Shown: one piece after another, positions 1 to 11,600 of the stretch
Layout: the number at the start of each line of letters is the position of its first letter
Position numbering within the stretch: position 1 is the stretch's first letter
Source: Tenacibaculum dicentrarchi
GTDB taxonomy: Bacteria; Bacteroidota; Bacteroidia; Flavobacteriales; Flavobacteriaceae
Direction: 5' to 3'
Assembly (NCBI RefSeq): GCF_964036635.1
Contig: NZ_OZ038524.1
Location: 171,001-235,000 of the forward strand
DNA length: 64,000 nucleotides
Translations under genes and position numbers: made by a program
Notes under the pieces: model-generated
What the model was told of the DNA's origin: nothing
Seen by the model: the letters and a program-made list of their open reading frames with translations, nothing else
Databases searched by the model: none

Positions 1-974
1 AATGAAGCATTATTCGATTTAAGGCTGATGTCTAAAAGCGGAATTTTCTTATTTGTAATAAGTCCTTTAACAGTTCCTGCAACGCTAAAATCACCACTTG
101 TTTTTACATTTTCAATACTTTTAGTGTATGTTTCAGGTACTAATCCTAAAAAGTTTTTAAAGTCTGATGATGGTGTTTTAAAGTTAAGGTCAATTTCTTG
201 ATTATTGTCATTTATTTGAACGTAACCATCAAATATTAAAGGTAAATTATTAAGTTTAGCTTCGTTTTTTAGGAATGAAAATTTGCTATTAACTAAGTCC
301 ATTCCTAAAATAGCATCTAAAGTTATTTTTTGATTTTTGGCATAGGAAGCGCCATCCATTTCAAAAGAAACTAATGTTGATGTACTCGTGTTTAATTCTG
401 ATTTTTTTTGAGAAAAATCGCCACTTCCGCTATGATTAAAATCAGTTAATTTTACTTTTAACTTTCCTTTTTTATCATGGTATTTTATTAATGCATTGTT
501 AATTGCATACGAATTTATAGAAAGTCCGAAATTAGAAGGAGTTTCATCCGTATTTTCAGTTTTTACATCCGAAGGTTTTGTAATATTATAATTAGCAATA
601 CCTTTTTTGTTGATTAAAACATGTACAATTGCATCATCAATAGAAAAAGACTGAATATTAAGTTGTTCTGATGTTTTTTTGAATAACTCAGTAAGTTTTA
701 ACTCTAAGTTAATCTTTTTAGCAAATAATAAGGTGTCTCCTTCAAAAGGTTTTTTGTTGATAATTGACACATTAGAAAGTTGGACAGAGGCATTTGGGAA
801 ATCTCTAAATAAACTAAGGTTAGAGTTTGAAAAATCTAACTGAGCAGTAATGTTATTATTAACAGTTTTTTTAACCAGTGTAATAATTTTATCTTGAAAT
901 AAAAATGGCGTTAAAATAAGTAACATTAATAATGCAATAAATATGGTTAGCAGTATTTTATATATTTTTTTCAT
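1..974 (-). CDS. AsmA-family protein, N-terminal part (runs off the left edge)
   Basis: An open frame on the minus strand runs from an ATG at 974 to the window edge without a stop, giving about 324 residues. It begins MKKIYKILLTIFIALLMLL, a single N-terminal membrane anchor, and continues with motifs typical of AsmA-like proteins: NNITAQLDFSNSNLSLFRDFPNA is split here as an N-terminal AsmA segment followed by SVQLSNVSI and FEGDTLLFAKKI. Known family members are large envelope proteins implicated in outer-membrane lipid transport or assembly; this role is family knowledge and not shown here. A TAATTTCG -7-like box lies upstream on the minus strand (1019-1026). The C-terminus is outside the window, so total length is unknown. 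Confidence 0.8.
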   Translation of the reverse strand, partial: MKKIYKILLTIFIALLMLLILTPFLFQDKIITLVKKTVNNNITAQLDFSNSNLSLFRDFPNASVQLSNVSIINKKPFEGDTLLFAKKINLELKLTELFKKTSEQLNIQSFSIDDAIVHVLINKKGIANYNITKPSDVKTENTDETPSNFGLSINSYAINNALIKYHDKKGKLKVKLTDFNHSGSGDFSQKKSELNTSTSTLVSFEMDGASYAKNQKITLDAILGMDLVNSKFSFLKNEAKLNNLPLIFDGYVQINDNNQEIDLNFKTPSSDFKNFLGLVPETYTKSIENVKTSGDFSVAGTVKGLITNKKIPLLDISLKSNNAS

Positions 975-1089
975 GGATAAAAAATTTAGACTATCGATTA
1001 TTATAAGTTACAAAGTTCCGAAATTATTTGTTAAGAAAAAGATAATAAATAGCTCTAAAAATAAGTTTTTTCGAGTTGTTTTTAACAAT

Positions 1090-1125
1090 AAAAGCCACCT
1101 AAATTCATGAACTTAGGTGGCTTTT
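1090..1125 (-). terminator. Intrinsic terminator of the PAS gene at 1143-1754
   Basis: A 13-bp perfect stem (1090-1102 with 1113-1125, core GCCACCTAA/TTAGGTGGC) is followed on the minus strand by TTTT. It lies 17 nt past the stop codon of the minus-strand PAS gene. The A-rich left side gives a T-run in the direction of transcription. Confidence 0.8.
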
Positions 1126-1142
1126 ATATTTTGAAAATTTAA

Positions 1143-1754
1143 TTAGTTTTTAGAAAAAAACCAACTTAACCCTTTTTTAGGTTTTGCTACTTCTTCAGTA
1201 ACTATTTTTTCATTTTTCATAGATTCATCAGTAAATAAATCAACAACAAATTCATCGTAACTTTTACCAATTTCTTCTTTTAAATAAGCTTCAAAATATA
1301 ATTGACTAGCAGGCTCTCCTTTTATTTTTTCTATTTCTAAAAGTGTTTTATAAAGAGGAGCTATTTTTTCGATAACACTATTTGGTAATGCTTTTCTACG
1401 ACCAGTATAACCAGCTACATTGCCTTTTTCATCTTTATCAATTGTAAAATCGGTAATTACCCAGTAATACCTACCTGTTCTGGTAAGGTTTTTAACAATT
1501 GCATGAAAGTTTTTTTTCCCTTTTAAATTTTCCCATAATACTTTGAAAATAACTTTAGGCATATCAGGATGCCTAATAATATTATGAGGTTCACCGATTA
1601 GCTCAATTTTATTATATTCAGAAGCTGTTTCAAAAGCATCGTTCATATATAAAATAGTACCAGAAGCATCGGTTTTACTAATTATGGTTTGTGTTTTATC
1701 CCATTTTATTTCTTCATCAAGAATTTGCTGGGGGCGAAGTGGGTTTTTTATCAT
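1143..1754 (-). CDS. Stand-alone PAS-domain protein (Aer-type PAS), paralog 1
   Basis: The 203-residue cytoplasmic protein is essentially one PAS domain (about residues 18-125) with a helical tail and no kinase, HAMP or MCP module. The stretch GEPHNIIRHPDMP followed by GRYYWVITDFTID closely matches the PAS domain of the aerotaxis receptor Aer, in which the RHPDMP region helps bind FAD; FAD binding here is inference. The sequence IAPLYKTLLEIEK after the core also resembles the region following the Aer PAS. It has a near-identical neighbour at 1910-2548. A TAATTTCG -7-like box (1777-1784, minus) lies 23 nt before the ATG, and each copy has its own terminator, so the two are probably separate transcription units. 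Its partner and output are unknown. Confidence 0.85.
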   Translation of the reverse strand: MIKNPLRPQQILDEEIKWDKTQTIISKTDASGTILYMNDAFETASEYNKIELIGEPHNIIRHPDMPKVIFKVLWENLKGKKNFHAIVKNLTRTGRYYWVITDFTIDKDEKGNVAGYTGRRKALPNSVIEKIAPLYKTLLEIEKIKGEPASQLYFEAYLKEEIGKSYDEFVVDLFTDESMKNEKIVTEEVAKPKKGLSWFFSKN

Positions 1755-1776
1755 GGTTTTTTTATCTTTAACGTTG

Positions 1777-1784
1777 CGAAATTA
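1777..1784 (-). promoter_or_regulatory. -7 promoter box of PAS gene 1
   Basis: Minus-strand TAATTTCG, a one-base variant of the Bacteroidetes TAnnTTTG box, lies 23 nt upstream of the ATG at 1754. No clear TTG was found at the -33 position. Confidence 0.45.
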
Positions 1785-1836
1785 TAACATTTACTTAACA
1801 CGGCAATGTTAAATTAATTATTTGTATAAGACAGAA

Positions 1837-1865
1837 AAACTGCTTATATTTTAAGTAAGCAGTTT
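1837..1865 (-). terminator. Intrinsic terminator of PAS gene 2
   Basis: A 10-bp stem AAACTGCTTA/TAAGCAGTTT (1837-1846 and 1856-1865) with a 9-nt loop is followed by TTC on the minus strand. It separates the two PAS paralogs and lies about 45 nt after the stop at 1910. Confidence 0.75.
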
Positions 1866-1909
1866 CTTGTTTTTTTAGTAGTCTTATTACTAGTTGATTA
1901 ATTAATATT

Positions 1910-2548
1910 TTAGATAAAATCACCAAAGAAAAACCAATTTAAACCTTTTTTAAGTTTACTTTCGTGTTCAGGTTCTATTTCTTTTATTTCTGCTATTTTT
2001 TTAAGTTTTTGTTCATTTAAAGCTTCTTCTTTAAATAAATCAACCACAAATTCATCATAACTTTTACCAACTTCTTCTTCTAGGTAGGCATTAAAATATA
2101 ACTCACTTGCTTTTTCACCTTTAAGCTTTTCAATATCTAACAATATTTTATATAAAGGTTCAATTTTTTTAACAACACTAGTAGGTACCGATTTTCTTCG
2201 AGCAGTGTATCCTGTAATATTTCCAGCATCATCTTTATCGATAGTAAAATCAGTAATAACCCAGTAATATCTACCTGTTTTTGTTAAATTTTTTACAATT
2301 GCATGATAATTTTTTCCTTGTTTTAAAGCATCCCAAAGTGCTTTAAAAGCAACTTTAGGCATATCTGGGTGCCTAATAATATTATGAGGCTCACCAATTA
2401 ACTCAATAGCAGTATATTCACAGGCATCCGTAAAAACACTATTTGCATAAAGAATTGTTCCTGCAGTGTCTGTTTTACTTACAATTGTTTGGTTTTTATT
2501 CCATTTAACTTCTTCATCAATGATGTGTTTTATAGGAGGGGTTTCCAT
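1910..2548 (-). CDS. Stand-alone PAS-domain protein (Aer-type PAS), paralog 2
   Basis: This 212-residue protein is colinear with the gene at 1143-1754: EEVKWNKNQTIVSKTD, GEPHNIIRHPDMPKVAFKALW, GRYYWVITDFTIDKDD and the C-terminal KKGLNWFF are all shared. It is again only a PAS domain plus a helical tail with no output module. The C-terminal KKGLxWFF signature, kept in both copies, could be a docking peptide; that is inference. A minus-strand TAAATTTG box at 2578-2585 sits about 30 nt upstream of the ATG, back to back with the maeB promoter. The pair is a local tandem duplication that has diverged mainly in surface positions and in the acidic linker near the C-terminus. Confidence 0.85.
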   Translation of the reverse strand: METPPIKHIIDEEVKWNKNQTIVSKTDTAGTILYANSVFTDACEYTAIELIGEPHNIIRHPDMPKVAFKALWDALKQGKNYHAIVKNLTKTGRYYWVITDFTIDKDDAGNITGYTARRKSVPTSVVKKIEPLYKILLDIEKLKGEKASELYFNAYLEEEVGKSYDEFVVDLFKEEALNEQKLKKIAEIKEIEPEHESKLKKGLNWFFFGDFI

Positions 2549-2577
2549 ATTTAGTAGTTTAATTTATATAATATATA

Positions 2578-2585
2578 CAAATTTA
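2578..2585 (-). promoter_or_regulatory. -7 promoter box of PAS gene 2
   Basis: TAAATTTG on the minus strand matches TAnnTTTG exactly and lies 30 nt upstream of the ATG at 2548. Confidence 0.55.
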
Positions 2586-2653
2586 AGAAGAAAATTATTT
2601 CTATAGAGATTCTTTTACTAATATTTTAAAGTTTAAACTAAATAACAAAAATG

Positions 2654-2661
2654 TATATTTG
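2654..2661 (+). promoter_or_regulatory. -7 promoter box of maeB
   Basis: TATATTTG matches the Bacteroidetes -7 consensus exactly, 28 nt before the maeB ATG at 2689. It is divergent from the PAS promoter at 2578-2585. Confidence 0.6.
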
Positions 2662-2688
2662 TGAGTTCAAACAAACAAGAACGAACCT

Positions 2689-4971
2689 ATGAGTGATTCT
2701 AGAAAAAGGCGTGAAGCTTTGTTATACCACGCCAAGCCAAAACCAGGGAAAATAGCAGTAGTACCTACTAAAAAATATGCAACACAACACGATTTAGCAT
2801 TAGCATATTCACCTGGGGTTGCAGAACCTTGTTTAGAAATAGCAAAAGATAAAAACAATGTTTATAAATACACTGCTAAAGGAAATTTAGTAGCGGTTAT
2901 ATCTAACGGAACAGCAGTGCTAGGGCTAGGAGATATAGGTCCTGAAGCCTCTAAACCAGTAATGGAAGGAAAAGGATTGTTATTTAAAATTTTTGCAGAT
3001 ATTGATGTTTTTGATATTGAAGTAGATACTACTGATGTAGATAAATTTGTAGAAACAGTAAAAGCAATAGCTCCTACTTTTGGAGGGATTAATTTAGAAG
3101 ATATTAAAGCTCCTGAAGCTTTTGAAATAGAACGAAGATTAATTGAAGAATTAGACATTCCAGTAATGCACGATGACCAGCATGGAACTGCAATTATATC
3201 TACAGCTGCCTTAAAAAATGCTATCGAAATTATTGATAAAAACATTGCCAATATTAAAATTATTGTAAACGGAGCAGGTGCAGCAGCAATTTCATGTACT
3301 CGTTTATACCTAGCGCTAGGAGCTAAAAGAGAAAACATCGTAATGTGCGATAGTAAAGGAGTTATCCGAAAAGATAGAGATAATTTAACGTCACAAAAAG
3401 CCGAATTTGCAACCGATAAAGACTTAAATACTTTAGAAGAAGCAATGCACAATGCCGATGTTTTTATAGGTTTATCTAAAGGAAATGTGGTAACACCAGA
3501 AATGTTATTAGCAATGGCAAAAGACCCGATTGTTTTTGCAATGGCTAATCCTGATCCTGAAATTGAATACCAAACAGCCATTGATACTCGTGATGATATT
3601 ATTATGGCAACTGGAAGGTCTGACCATCCGAATCAAGTAAATAACGTACTTGGATTTCCGTTTATTTTTAGAGGAGCTTTAGATGTTAGAGCCACCAAAA
3701 TTAATGAAGAAATGAAAATGGCAGCCGTACATGCTTTAGCCGATTTGGCTAAAAAATCAGTGCCAGAGCAGGTAAACATTGTGTATGATGAGGTGAGTCT
3801 TTCATTTGGGCGTGAATATATTATTCCAAAACCATTTGACCCTCGATTAATTTATGAAATTCCACCAGCAATTGCAAAAGCAGCGATGGAATCGGGTGTT
3901 GCTCAAGAACCAATTACCGATTGGAAAGCCTACCGTGAACAATTAATGGACAGGTCGGGTAATGGAAATAAAGAAATCAGGTTATTACACAACAGGGCAA
4001 AGAAAAATCCTAAACGTGTTGTTTTTGCTGAAGCAGATCATATAGATGTATTAAAGGCTGCACAACGTGTTTCTGATGAAAAAATAGCAATCCCTATTTT
4101 ATTAGGTAGAAAAGAAGTTATTTTAGAATTAAAAGAAGAACTAGGTTTTAATGCCGAAGTTACTATTATTGATCCTAAAACAGATGAAGAATCAGCTCGA
4201 AGAAATAGATATGCTGAATTTTTCTGGAAAACAAGACAGCGTAAAGGAATTACGTTTTTAGAGGCACAAAAATGGATGCGTGAGCGTAATTATTTTGCCG
4301 CAATGATGGTAAATACTGGCGAAGCAGATGCTTTAATTACAGGATATTCTAGGTCATACGCATCGGTTGTAAAACCAATGTTAGAGTTAATCGAAAAAGA
4401 CAAAGGTGTTACTAGGGTTGCAGCAACAAATATGATGCTAACCAAACAAGGACCTATATTTTTAGCCGATACAACCATTAATATTAATCCAACGGCAAAA
4501 GATTTAGCTAAAATAACACAGTTAACCTCTGTATTGGCAAAAATGTTTGGAATGACCCCGCATATTGCTATGTTAGGTTTTTCAAATTTTGGCTCATCAA
4601 AATCAGAAAGTTCTGTAAAAATTAGAGAAGCCGTTGCTTACATACATCGAAATCATCCAAATGTAATTGTTGATGGAGAATTACAAGCCGATTTTGCTTT
4701 AAATCCAGAATTATTAGCCAAAGAATTTCCTTTTTCTAAATTAAACGGAAAAAGAGCCAATATTTTAATCTTCCCTAATTTAGAATCAGCAAATATTACT
4801 TATAAATTAATGAAAGAGGCGGAGGGTGTAGAATCTATCGGACCTATTTTATTAGGAATGAGTAAACCTGTACATATTTTACAATTAGGTGCAAGTGTTG
4901 ATGAAATGGTTAATATGGCAGCAGTTGCCGTTGTAGATGCTCAAAATAAAGAGCGAATAGCTAAGGTATAA
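2689..4971 (+). CDS. maeB: NADP-dependent malic enzyme with C-terminal phosphotransacetylase-like domain
   Basis: The 760-residue protein is the long MaeB-type malic enzyme, oxidatively decarboxylating malate to pyruvate with NADP reduction. The N-terminal half (about 1-425) has the malic signature SPGVAEPC, KGNLVAVISNGTAVLGLGD, the metal-binding region DDQHGTA and the nucleotide fold INGAGAAA-like VNGAGAAAISC. The C-terminal half (about 430-755) is a phosphate acetyl/butyryltransferase-like domain, which in this family usually has a regulatory role (acetyl-CoA sensing) and not a transferase one. Length matches the family. It stands as a single gene between a promoter and a hairpin, upstream of ruvA. 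Confidence 0.95.
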   Translation: MSDSRKRREALLYHAKPKPGKIAVVPTKKYATQHDLALAYSPGVAEPCLEIAKDKNNVYKYTAKGNLVAVISNGTAVLGLGDIGPEASKPVMEGKGLLFKIFADIDVFDIEVDTTDVDKFVETVKAIAPTFGGINLEDIKAPEAFEIERRLIEELDIPVMHDDQHGTAIISTAALKNAIEIIDKNIANIKIIVNGAGAAAISCTRLYLALGAKRENIVMCDSKGVIRKDRDNLTSQKAEFATDKDLNTLEEAMHNADVFIGLSKGNVVTPEMLLAMAKDPIVFAMANPDPEIEYQTAIDTRDDIIMATGRSDHPNQVNNVLGFPFIFRGALDVRATKINEEMKMAAVHALADLAKKSVPEQVNIVYDEVSLSFGREYIIPKPFDPRLIYEIPPAIAKAAMESGVAQEPITDWKAYREQLMDRSGNGNKEIRLLHNRAKKNPKRVVFAEADHIDVLKAAQRVSDEKIAIPILLGRKEVILELKEELGFNAEVTIIDPKTDEESARRNRYAEFFWKTRQRKGITFLEAQKWMRERNYFAAMMVNTGEADALITGYSRSYASVVKPMLELIEKDKGVTRVAATNMMLTKQGPIFLADTTININPTAKDLAKITQLTSVLAKMFGMTPHIAMLGFSNFGSSKSESSVKIREAVAYIHRNHPNVIVDGELQADFALNPELLAKEFPFSKLNGKRANILIFPNLESANITYKLMKEAEGVESIGPILLGMSKPVHILQLGASVDEMVNMAAVAVVDAQNKERIAKV

Positions 4972-4990
4972 CAATTTAATGTTCAAAAAA

Positions 4991-5010
4991 CCACCTATAT
5001 TTATAGGTGG
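4991..5010. terminator. Hairpin between maeB and ruvA (weak terminator)
   Basis: CCACCTAT/ATAGGTGG pair perfectly around an ATTT tetraloop. The plus-strand tail is only TAAAACTT, so termination of maeB is probably partial. The six A residues on the left would provide a T-run for minus-strand transcripts. Confidence 0.5.
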
Positions 5011-5024
5011 TAAAACTTATTTAA

Positions 5025-5606
5025 ATGATTACACAAATAAAAGGGAAATTAGTAGAAAAAAGCCCTACACATGCCGTTATTGACTGCAATGGAGTAGGCT
5101 ATTTATTACATATTTCTTTACATACATATTCCAATTTACCTGCGGATGAAAATGTGTTGTTATACACACATTTAGCTATCCGCGAAGATGCGCACACTTT
5201 ATATGGTTTTTTTAATAAAGTAGAGCGAGAAATTTTTAGATTGCTTACCTCTGTATCTGGTGTAGGACCAAGCATTGCCCGAACCATGTTATCGTCAATG
5301 ACATCCGAAGAAATACAACAGGCTATTGCTTCAGAAAACGTAAAAGCAATTCAATCTGTAAAAGGAATCGGAATTAAAACAGCGCAACGTGTTATTGTTG
5401 ATTTAAAAGATAAAATTGTAAAGATTTTTGATTTAGATGAAGTTTCAATCACACAAAACAATACAAATAAAGAAGAAGCGTTATCAGCTTTAGAGGTCTT
5501 AGGCTTTTTACGCAAGCAAGCAGAAAAAGTTATTGGAAATATACTAAAAGAAACACCTGATGCAAGTGTTGAAACACTTATAAGACAGGCGTTGAAAAAT
5601 TTATAA
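5025..5606 (+). CDS. ruvA: Holliday junction branch migration protein RuvA
   Basis: 193 residues, the normal RuvA size. RuvA tetramers bind four-way DNA junctions and load the RuvB motor during recombination repair. The N-terminal OB fold (1-65) is followed by two helix-hairpin-helix motifs, visible as SVSGVGPSIARTML and SVKGIGIKTAQRVI, a linker, and the C-terminal RuvB-contact domain (EEALSALEVLGF). ruvB and ruvC are not in the window. The gene ends 6 nt before the sprA start codon, so the two are likely co-transcribed. Confidence 0.95.
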   Translation: MITQIKGKLVEKSPTHAVIDCNGVGYLLHISLHTYSNLPADENVLLYTHLAIREDAHTLYGFFNKVEREIFRLLTSVSGVGPSIARTMLSSMTSEEIQQAIASENVKAIQSVKGIGIKTAQRVIVDLKDKIVKIFDLDEVSITQNNTNKEEALSALEVLGFLRKQAEKVIGNILKETPDASVETLIRQALKNL

Positions 5607-5612
5607 AACGGG

Positions 5613-8600
5613 TTGGAAAAAAAAATCATCAATATATTCTTAACAACACTTGCTTTATTGGTAAGTGTTGTTTCGTTTTCGCAAAATACAGGAAGTACTG
5701 CCAATAATATTGTAAAAAAAGATACACTTATACCTTTAAAGTATCGTTTTAGCAATACTCAAAAAGGGGCACTTTTTTTAAATAATCCATCAGAAAAAAT
5801 TGTGCGCTATGACAAGGCAATCAATAAATTTGTGATGGTAGAAAAAATTGGTGATTATACTATTGGTACACCCATTTTTATGACGCCTAATGAATATAAA
5901 AAGTATCGCTTAAAAAACGATATTAAAGCATATTTTCAAGAAAAAGTAGCCGCAACAAACCCAAAGAGTAAAGGGAGTAAAAAAGCTCGAAAAAATTTAT
6001 TACCAAAATATTATGTAAATTCAAAGTTTTTTGAATCTATTTTCGGAGGAAATACCGTAGATGTTAAGCCAACAGGACAGGTAAATATTAAGTTGGGTGG
6101 GGTTTATCAGAAAAATGAAAACCCGCAAATATCTATTGAAAATCAAAGTAATTTCACCTTTGATTTTGATCAGCAATTAAGTGTTGGTTTACAAGCAAAA
6201 ATAGGGGAACGCCTAAAAGTAACCGCAAATTACGATACCCAATCTACCTTTGATTTTCAAAACATTATCAAGTTAGAATATACCCCAACCGAAGATGATA
6301 TTATTAGAAATATCGAAGCGGGAAATGTTAGCATGCCTATTAAAAACTCATTAATAAACGGTGCGCAAACATTGTTTGGAGTAAAAACCGAACTACAATT
6401 TGGTAAAACACATATAACTGCCGCTTTTTCGCAGCAAAACTCACAATCTAAAACTGTAGTAGCTCAAGGAGGCGCTACCATTGAACCTTTTGAATTACGT
6501 GCTTCTGATTATGACAATGACCGTCACTTCTTTTTAGGGCATTATTTTAGAGAAAATTACAAAGAAGCCTTAGTTAATTATCCGCTAGTAAACAGTCCGA
6601 TAAATATTACAAGGGTTGAGGTTTGGGTAACAAATACCTCTCAAAACGTAACCGATTACCGAAGTATTGTAGGACTTGCCGATTTAGGAGAGTCGAATAC
6701 CAAGAGTTTAGTAAATACTGAAGTTAAAAAATTAAACGGTAGTCCTGTAACTGCAAATGGTTTTAACATTCCTGATAATAAGGTAAATAAATTAGCAAAT
6801 TTATTAACAGAATCAGGGCAAATTAGAGATGTAGCTACCATAGATGCCGCTATAAAAAGCGAAGGAATTATAGCAAAACAAGGCTATAATTATTCCTATT
6901 TACAAAATGCTCGAAAGTTACAACCCAATGAATTTAGAGTACACAATCAACTAGGATTTATCTCTTTAAACAGACGTTTAAATGATGGTGAAGTTTTAGC
7001 GGTTGCCTACGAATATACTGTTGTTGGAGCTTCAAATGGTGAAACAGTTTTTAAAGTAGGAGAATTTTCAAACGATGGCGTAGTTGCGCCGTCTAACTTA
7101 GTGGTAAAATTACTGCGTAGTGAAATTTTAAACACCATTCGCCCTAATACAAGTGCGCCTGGTTTTTTAGGAGAAGCATTTCCTACCTGGCAATTAATGA
7201 TGAAAAACGTGTATGCTTTAGGCGCTTTTCCATTACAACGTGAAGGTTTTCGTATTGAATTATTATATAGAGATGATCAAACAGGAACCCTACAAAATAC
7301 TTTACAAAATGCCGAAACTGATAAAAATGATGCCGATAAAGCAGTGCGAAAAAAACCATTACTGCGAATATTCAATTTAGATAAATTAGACCAAAGTGAA
7401 TATGCCGTACCCAAAGGAGATGGTTTTTTTGATTATGTAGATGGAATAACAGTAAATTCTGAAAGAGGATATGTTATTTTTCCAGAGCCAGAACCTTTTG
7501 GAAATGGTTTAAAAGATGCTTTGACCAATACAAGCGATCAAAAAAAATACCTTTTTGAAGAACTATATTTAACCACTAAAATTCAGGCAAAAAACGAATA
7601 TCAAAATAAAGATAAATTCTTTTTAAAAGGATATTTTAAAGCTGCAACAAGTCGTGGAATATCGCTTGGCGGATTTAACATTCCTAGAGGTTCGGTTCGT
7701 GTTACCGCAGGCGGACGACAATTAGTAGAAGGAATTGATTATGTGGTAGATTATCAACTAGGGCGTGTACAAATTTTAGACGCAGGATTAGAAGCATCAG
7801 GGATTCCTATTAATGCGACTACCGAAAGTAATAATTTATTTAGTCAGCAACGAAAAACATTTATTGGAATTGATGTAGAACATCGTTTTTCAGAAAACTT
7901 TACTTTAGGAGGAACGTATTTGAATGTAAGCGAAAAACCAATAACACCAAAGGTGAATTTTGGAGGTGAACCAATTAACAACACTATGTTAGGGTTTAAT
8001 TTAGCATATTCTTCTGAAGTGCCTTTTTTAACAAAATTAGCCAACAAATTACCCTTTGTAGAAACGGATGCGCCGTCAAATGTATCGGTTCGAGCCGATT
8101 TGGCATATTTAATTCCTGGTTCGCCAAGCGGAATTAATGTAGATGGAACGGCAACTTCTTATTTAGATGATTTTGAAGCGTCTCAAATTCCTATTAATTT
8201 AGGTTCGCCACAGCAATGGTTTTTGGCAAGTACGCCAGAATCACAACAATTAAATGGTGGTTCAGGCGATTTATCATACAATTATAATAGGGCAAAAATA
8301 GCTTGGTATAATGTAGATCAGCTTTTTTATGCAGGATCAAACAGACCAGGAAATATTGATGAAAATGAACTGTCAAGAAATGAAGTGCGTCAAATTCGTT
8401 ACAATGAATTATTTCCAAATACAGATTTAGATATTACCCAACAAAACTTAGTAAGAACCTTAGATTTGGCGTATTATCCGTCAGAAAGAGGTCCTTATAA
8501 TTACAATGTAGGTCAAGAAACAGCAACAAAACGTTGGGCAGGAATTATGCGCCCGTTAACAACCAATAACTTTGAACAGTCAAATGTGGAGTATATTCAA

Positions 8601-11600
8601 TTTTGGCTGATGGATCCGTATGAAAATTACTCGATTACTCAGGCGGAAGGTTTGCCAACAGGTGTAAATCCTCAAGATTTTAGCAATCAGGTAGGAAAGT
8701 TATTTATCAATTTAGGAAATGTTTCTGAAGATATTTTAAAAGATGGTAGAAAGCAATATGAAAATGGTTTACCTGAAGATGGTGATAAAACCGAAGGGCT
8801 TAATGTAAACGAAACCGCTTGGGGAAATATACCAATTAATCCATCGATTTTATATGCTTTTGATAATGATAACAACCATAGAAAAAATCAGGATATTGGT
8901 TTAGATGGATTGAATGATGCCGAAGAAACAGCTTTTCTTAAAAGAAAACATAATTTAACAGATCAGCAAATAGCAAGCTTTGGAAATGACCCTGCGGGCG
9001 ATAATTTTCAATATTTTAGAGGAGGCGCAATAGAGGCGTTAAATCCGTCAATTTTATCACGATATAAAAACTTTAACGGTACACAAGGAAATTCGCCAAC
9101 GGCAAGCCAATCGGGGGAGTCATATCCTACATCATCAACAGCATATCCTGATACTGAAGATATTAATAAGGATCAAACAATGAACCCTGTTAATAGTTAT
9201 TTTGAATACGAAGTTTCATTAAATAAAGCCGATTTAATAAAAGGTCAAAATCATATTATTGATGTTAAAGAAGGAGTATCGGTTAGTTTATCAAACGGAC
9301 AAAAAATAACGCCTAAATGGTATCAATTTAGAATACCTATTCGAAATATTACTGAAGATCAAAAAATAAATGGAATTTCTGATTTTAATAGTATTCGCTT
9401 TATCAGAATGTTTTTAACCGAATTTAAAATGCCTGTTGTTTTACGATTTGGTGAATTAGAATTGGTGCGTGGCGATTGGCGACGTTACACCAAAACATTC
9501 CCGGAAAATGGTGTTCCTGTTGCTTTAAAACCGAGCGAACTTAATAAGTTTGAAGTGGGTGTTGTTAGTATTGAGCAAAATCAGGAAAGATATCAATTAC
9601 CTCCAGGAATTCAACGAGAAGAATTACAAGGAACAAACAGAATTCAACGTCAAAATGAGCAATCGGTAACCTTAAAAGTAACCGATTTACCTGCCGATCA
9701 GGTAAGAACAATTTATAAAAATATTAGTATTGATATGCGTAGATATAAAAAACTACGAATGTTTTTGCATGCCGAAACTCCTACGGGTAGCGGTACTCAA
9801 AGTGGCGATATGGTTGCCGTTATCCGCCTAGGTACAGATTTGAATGATAATTATTACGAAATTGAAAAACCGTTAAGTTTATCAACTTCTAATGCAACTT
9901 CTGAAGATGTTTGGTTGCCAGCAGAAAATAATTTAGAAATCCCTTTAAAAGAGCTTGCTAACTTAAAATTATTAAGACCTTTAGATGCGAGTATTACCGA
10001 AATATTTTCATCATCAAAAGTAGCTGGTTTAAAAATATCAGTAAAAGGAAACCCAACATTGGCACAAATAAAAACGGTAATGTTAGGGGTAAAAAACACA
10101 TCGAATTCAACCAAAACAGCTGAGGTTTGGTTTAACGAATTACGAGCAGTTGGTTTTGATAATAAAGGAGGATGGGCAACGGTTGTAAATGCCGATGCCA
10201 ACCTTGCCGATGTAATGGATGTATCTTTAGCAGGTAGGATGTCAACCATTGGTTTTGGTAGTATTGAAGATAGAGTTCAGCAACGAAGTATTGAGCAAAC
10301 CAAGCAATATAGCGTTGCCACGAATGTTCAATTGGGTAAAATGATGCCTAAAAAATGGAATATTCAATTGCCGATGACTTACAGTTATGGCGAAGAATTT
10401 AGAGATCCTAAATACGATCCTCAATTTCAGGATATTGAACTAAAAGAAGCGTTAGATAAAAATCCAAATAGTAAAAATGCGCAAGACTATACGCGTAGAA
10501 AAAGTATTAGCTTTATCAATGTTAAAAAGAATAAAAATCCTGAAAGTAAAAAAACGCCAAAGTTTTATGATGTAGAAAATGTATCGGTTTCTTATGCGCA
10601 TAATGAAGAGTTACATCGAGATTATAATATTGAAAAATTTGAAAACACCAATGTAATGGCAGGTGCGAGTTATAATTTTAATTTCAAGCCTTTTGTTATT
10701 GAACCGTTTAAAAAATCGACAGTATTTAAAAGTAAGTATTTAAAATTGATAAAAGACTTAAATATAAATCCTGTTCCTAAAACAATTGCTGTTAATTCTA
10801 AAATTAATAGAAGTTATAATACTCAACAATCACGAAATTTAATTGAAGGTTTAACTGCACAGCCCGAATTAATTCAACGTAGATTTTTATTTAATTGGGA
10901 TTATACTGTTGGTTTTGATTTAACAAAATCATTGCAATTGAATTTTAATGCAACCAATAATTATATTTATGATAGTTTTGGAACGGAAGAAAATTTAGAA
11001 ATCTACGATCAGTTTTTTACCGTTGGACGCCCTGATAATTATCATCAGAAATTAAATACCACCTATAAATTACCGCTTAAAAAAATACCGTTTTTGAATT
11101 TTGTAACTGCCGATTACGGCTACACTGCCGATTTTGATTGGAAAGCAGGTTCGCAGAGTGTCATTAATCAGAAAGATGAATTAACGGGTGAAATTACCAC
11201 TATTGATTACCAAGATGTTGTTGGTAATATGATTCAGAATACCAACACGCACAACTTAAATGCTACGATTGATTTTGGGCGTTTTTATAAAACCTTAAAG
11301 CTTGATAAACTACTATTAAAAGGAACTAAAAAGAGCCCTGTTAAAAAAGCAAGTTTAAAAAAGAATGCTTCTTTTGGGCGTAAAATATTGAAAGGAACCT
11401 ATAATATTTTAACATCAGTAAAAAGAGGTAAAATTAGTTATTCTCAAAATAATGGTACTTTATTACAGGGGTACAAACCTTCAGTTGGTTTTTTAGGAAG
11501 AAACAATTATGCTGGTGGTACTGCGCCATCTTTAGGGTTTGTATTTGGTAGTCAAACAGATATTTTAAATGCTGCTATTGAAAACGGATGGTTGGTTACA

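Noticed and set aside
2862..3581. 239-residue frame on the minus strand opposite maeB
   Set aside because: It is the complement of strongly coding sequence, has low-complexity Ser/Ile/Ala composition and no family features: a shadow frame.
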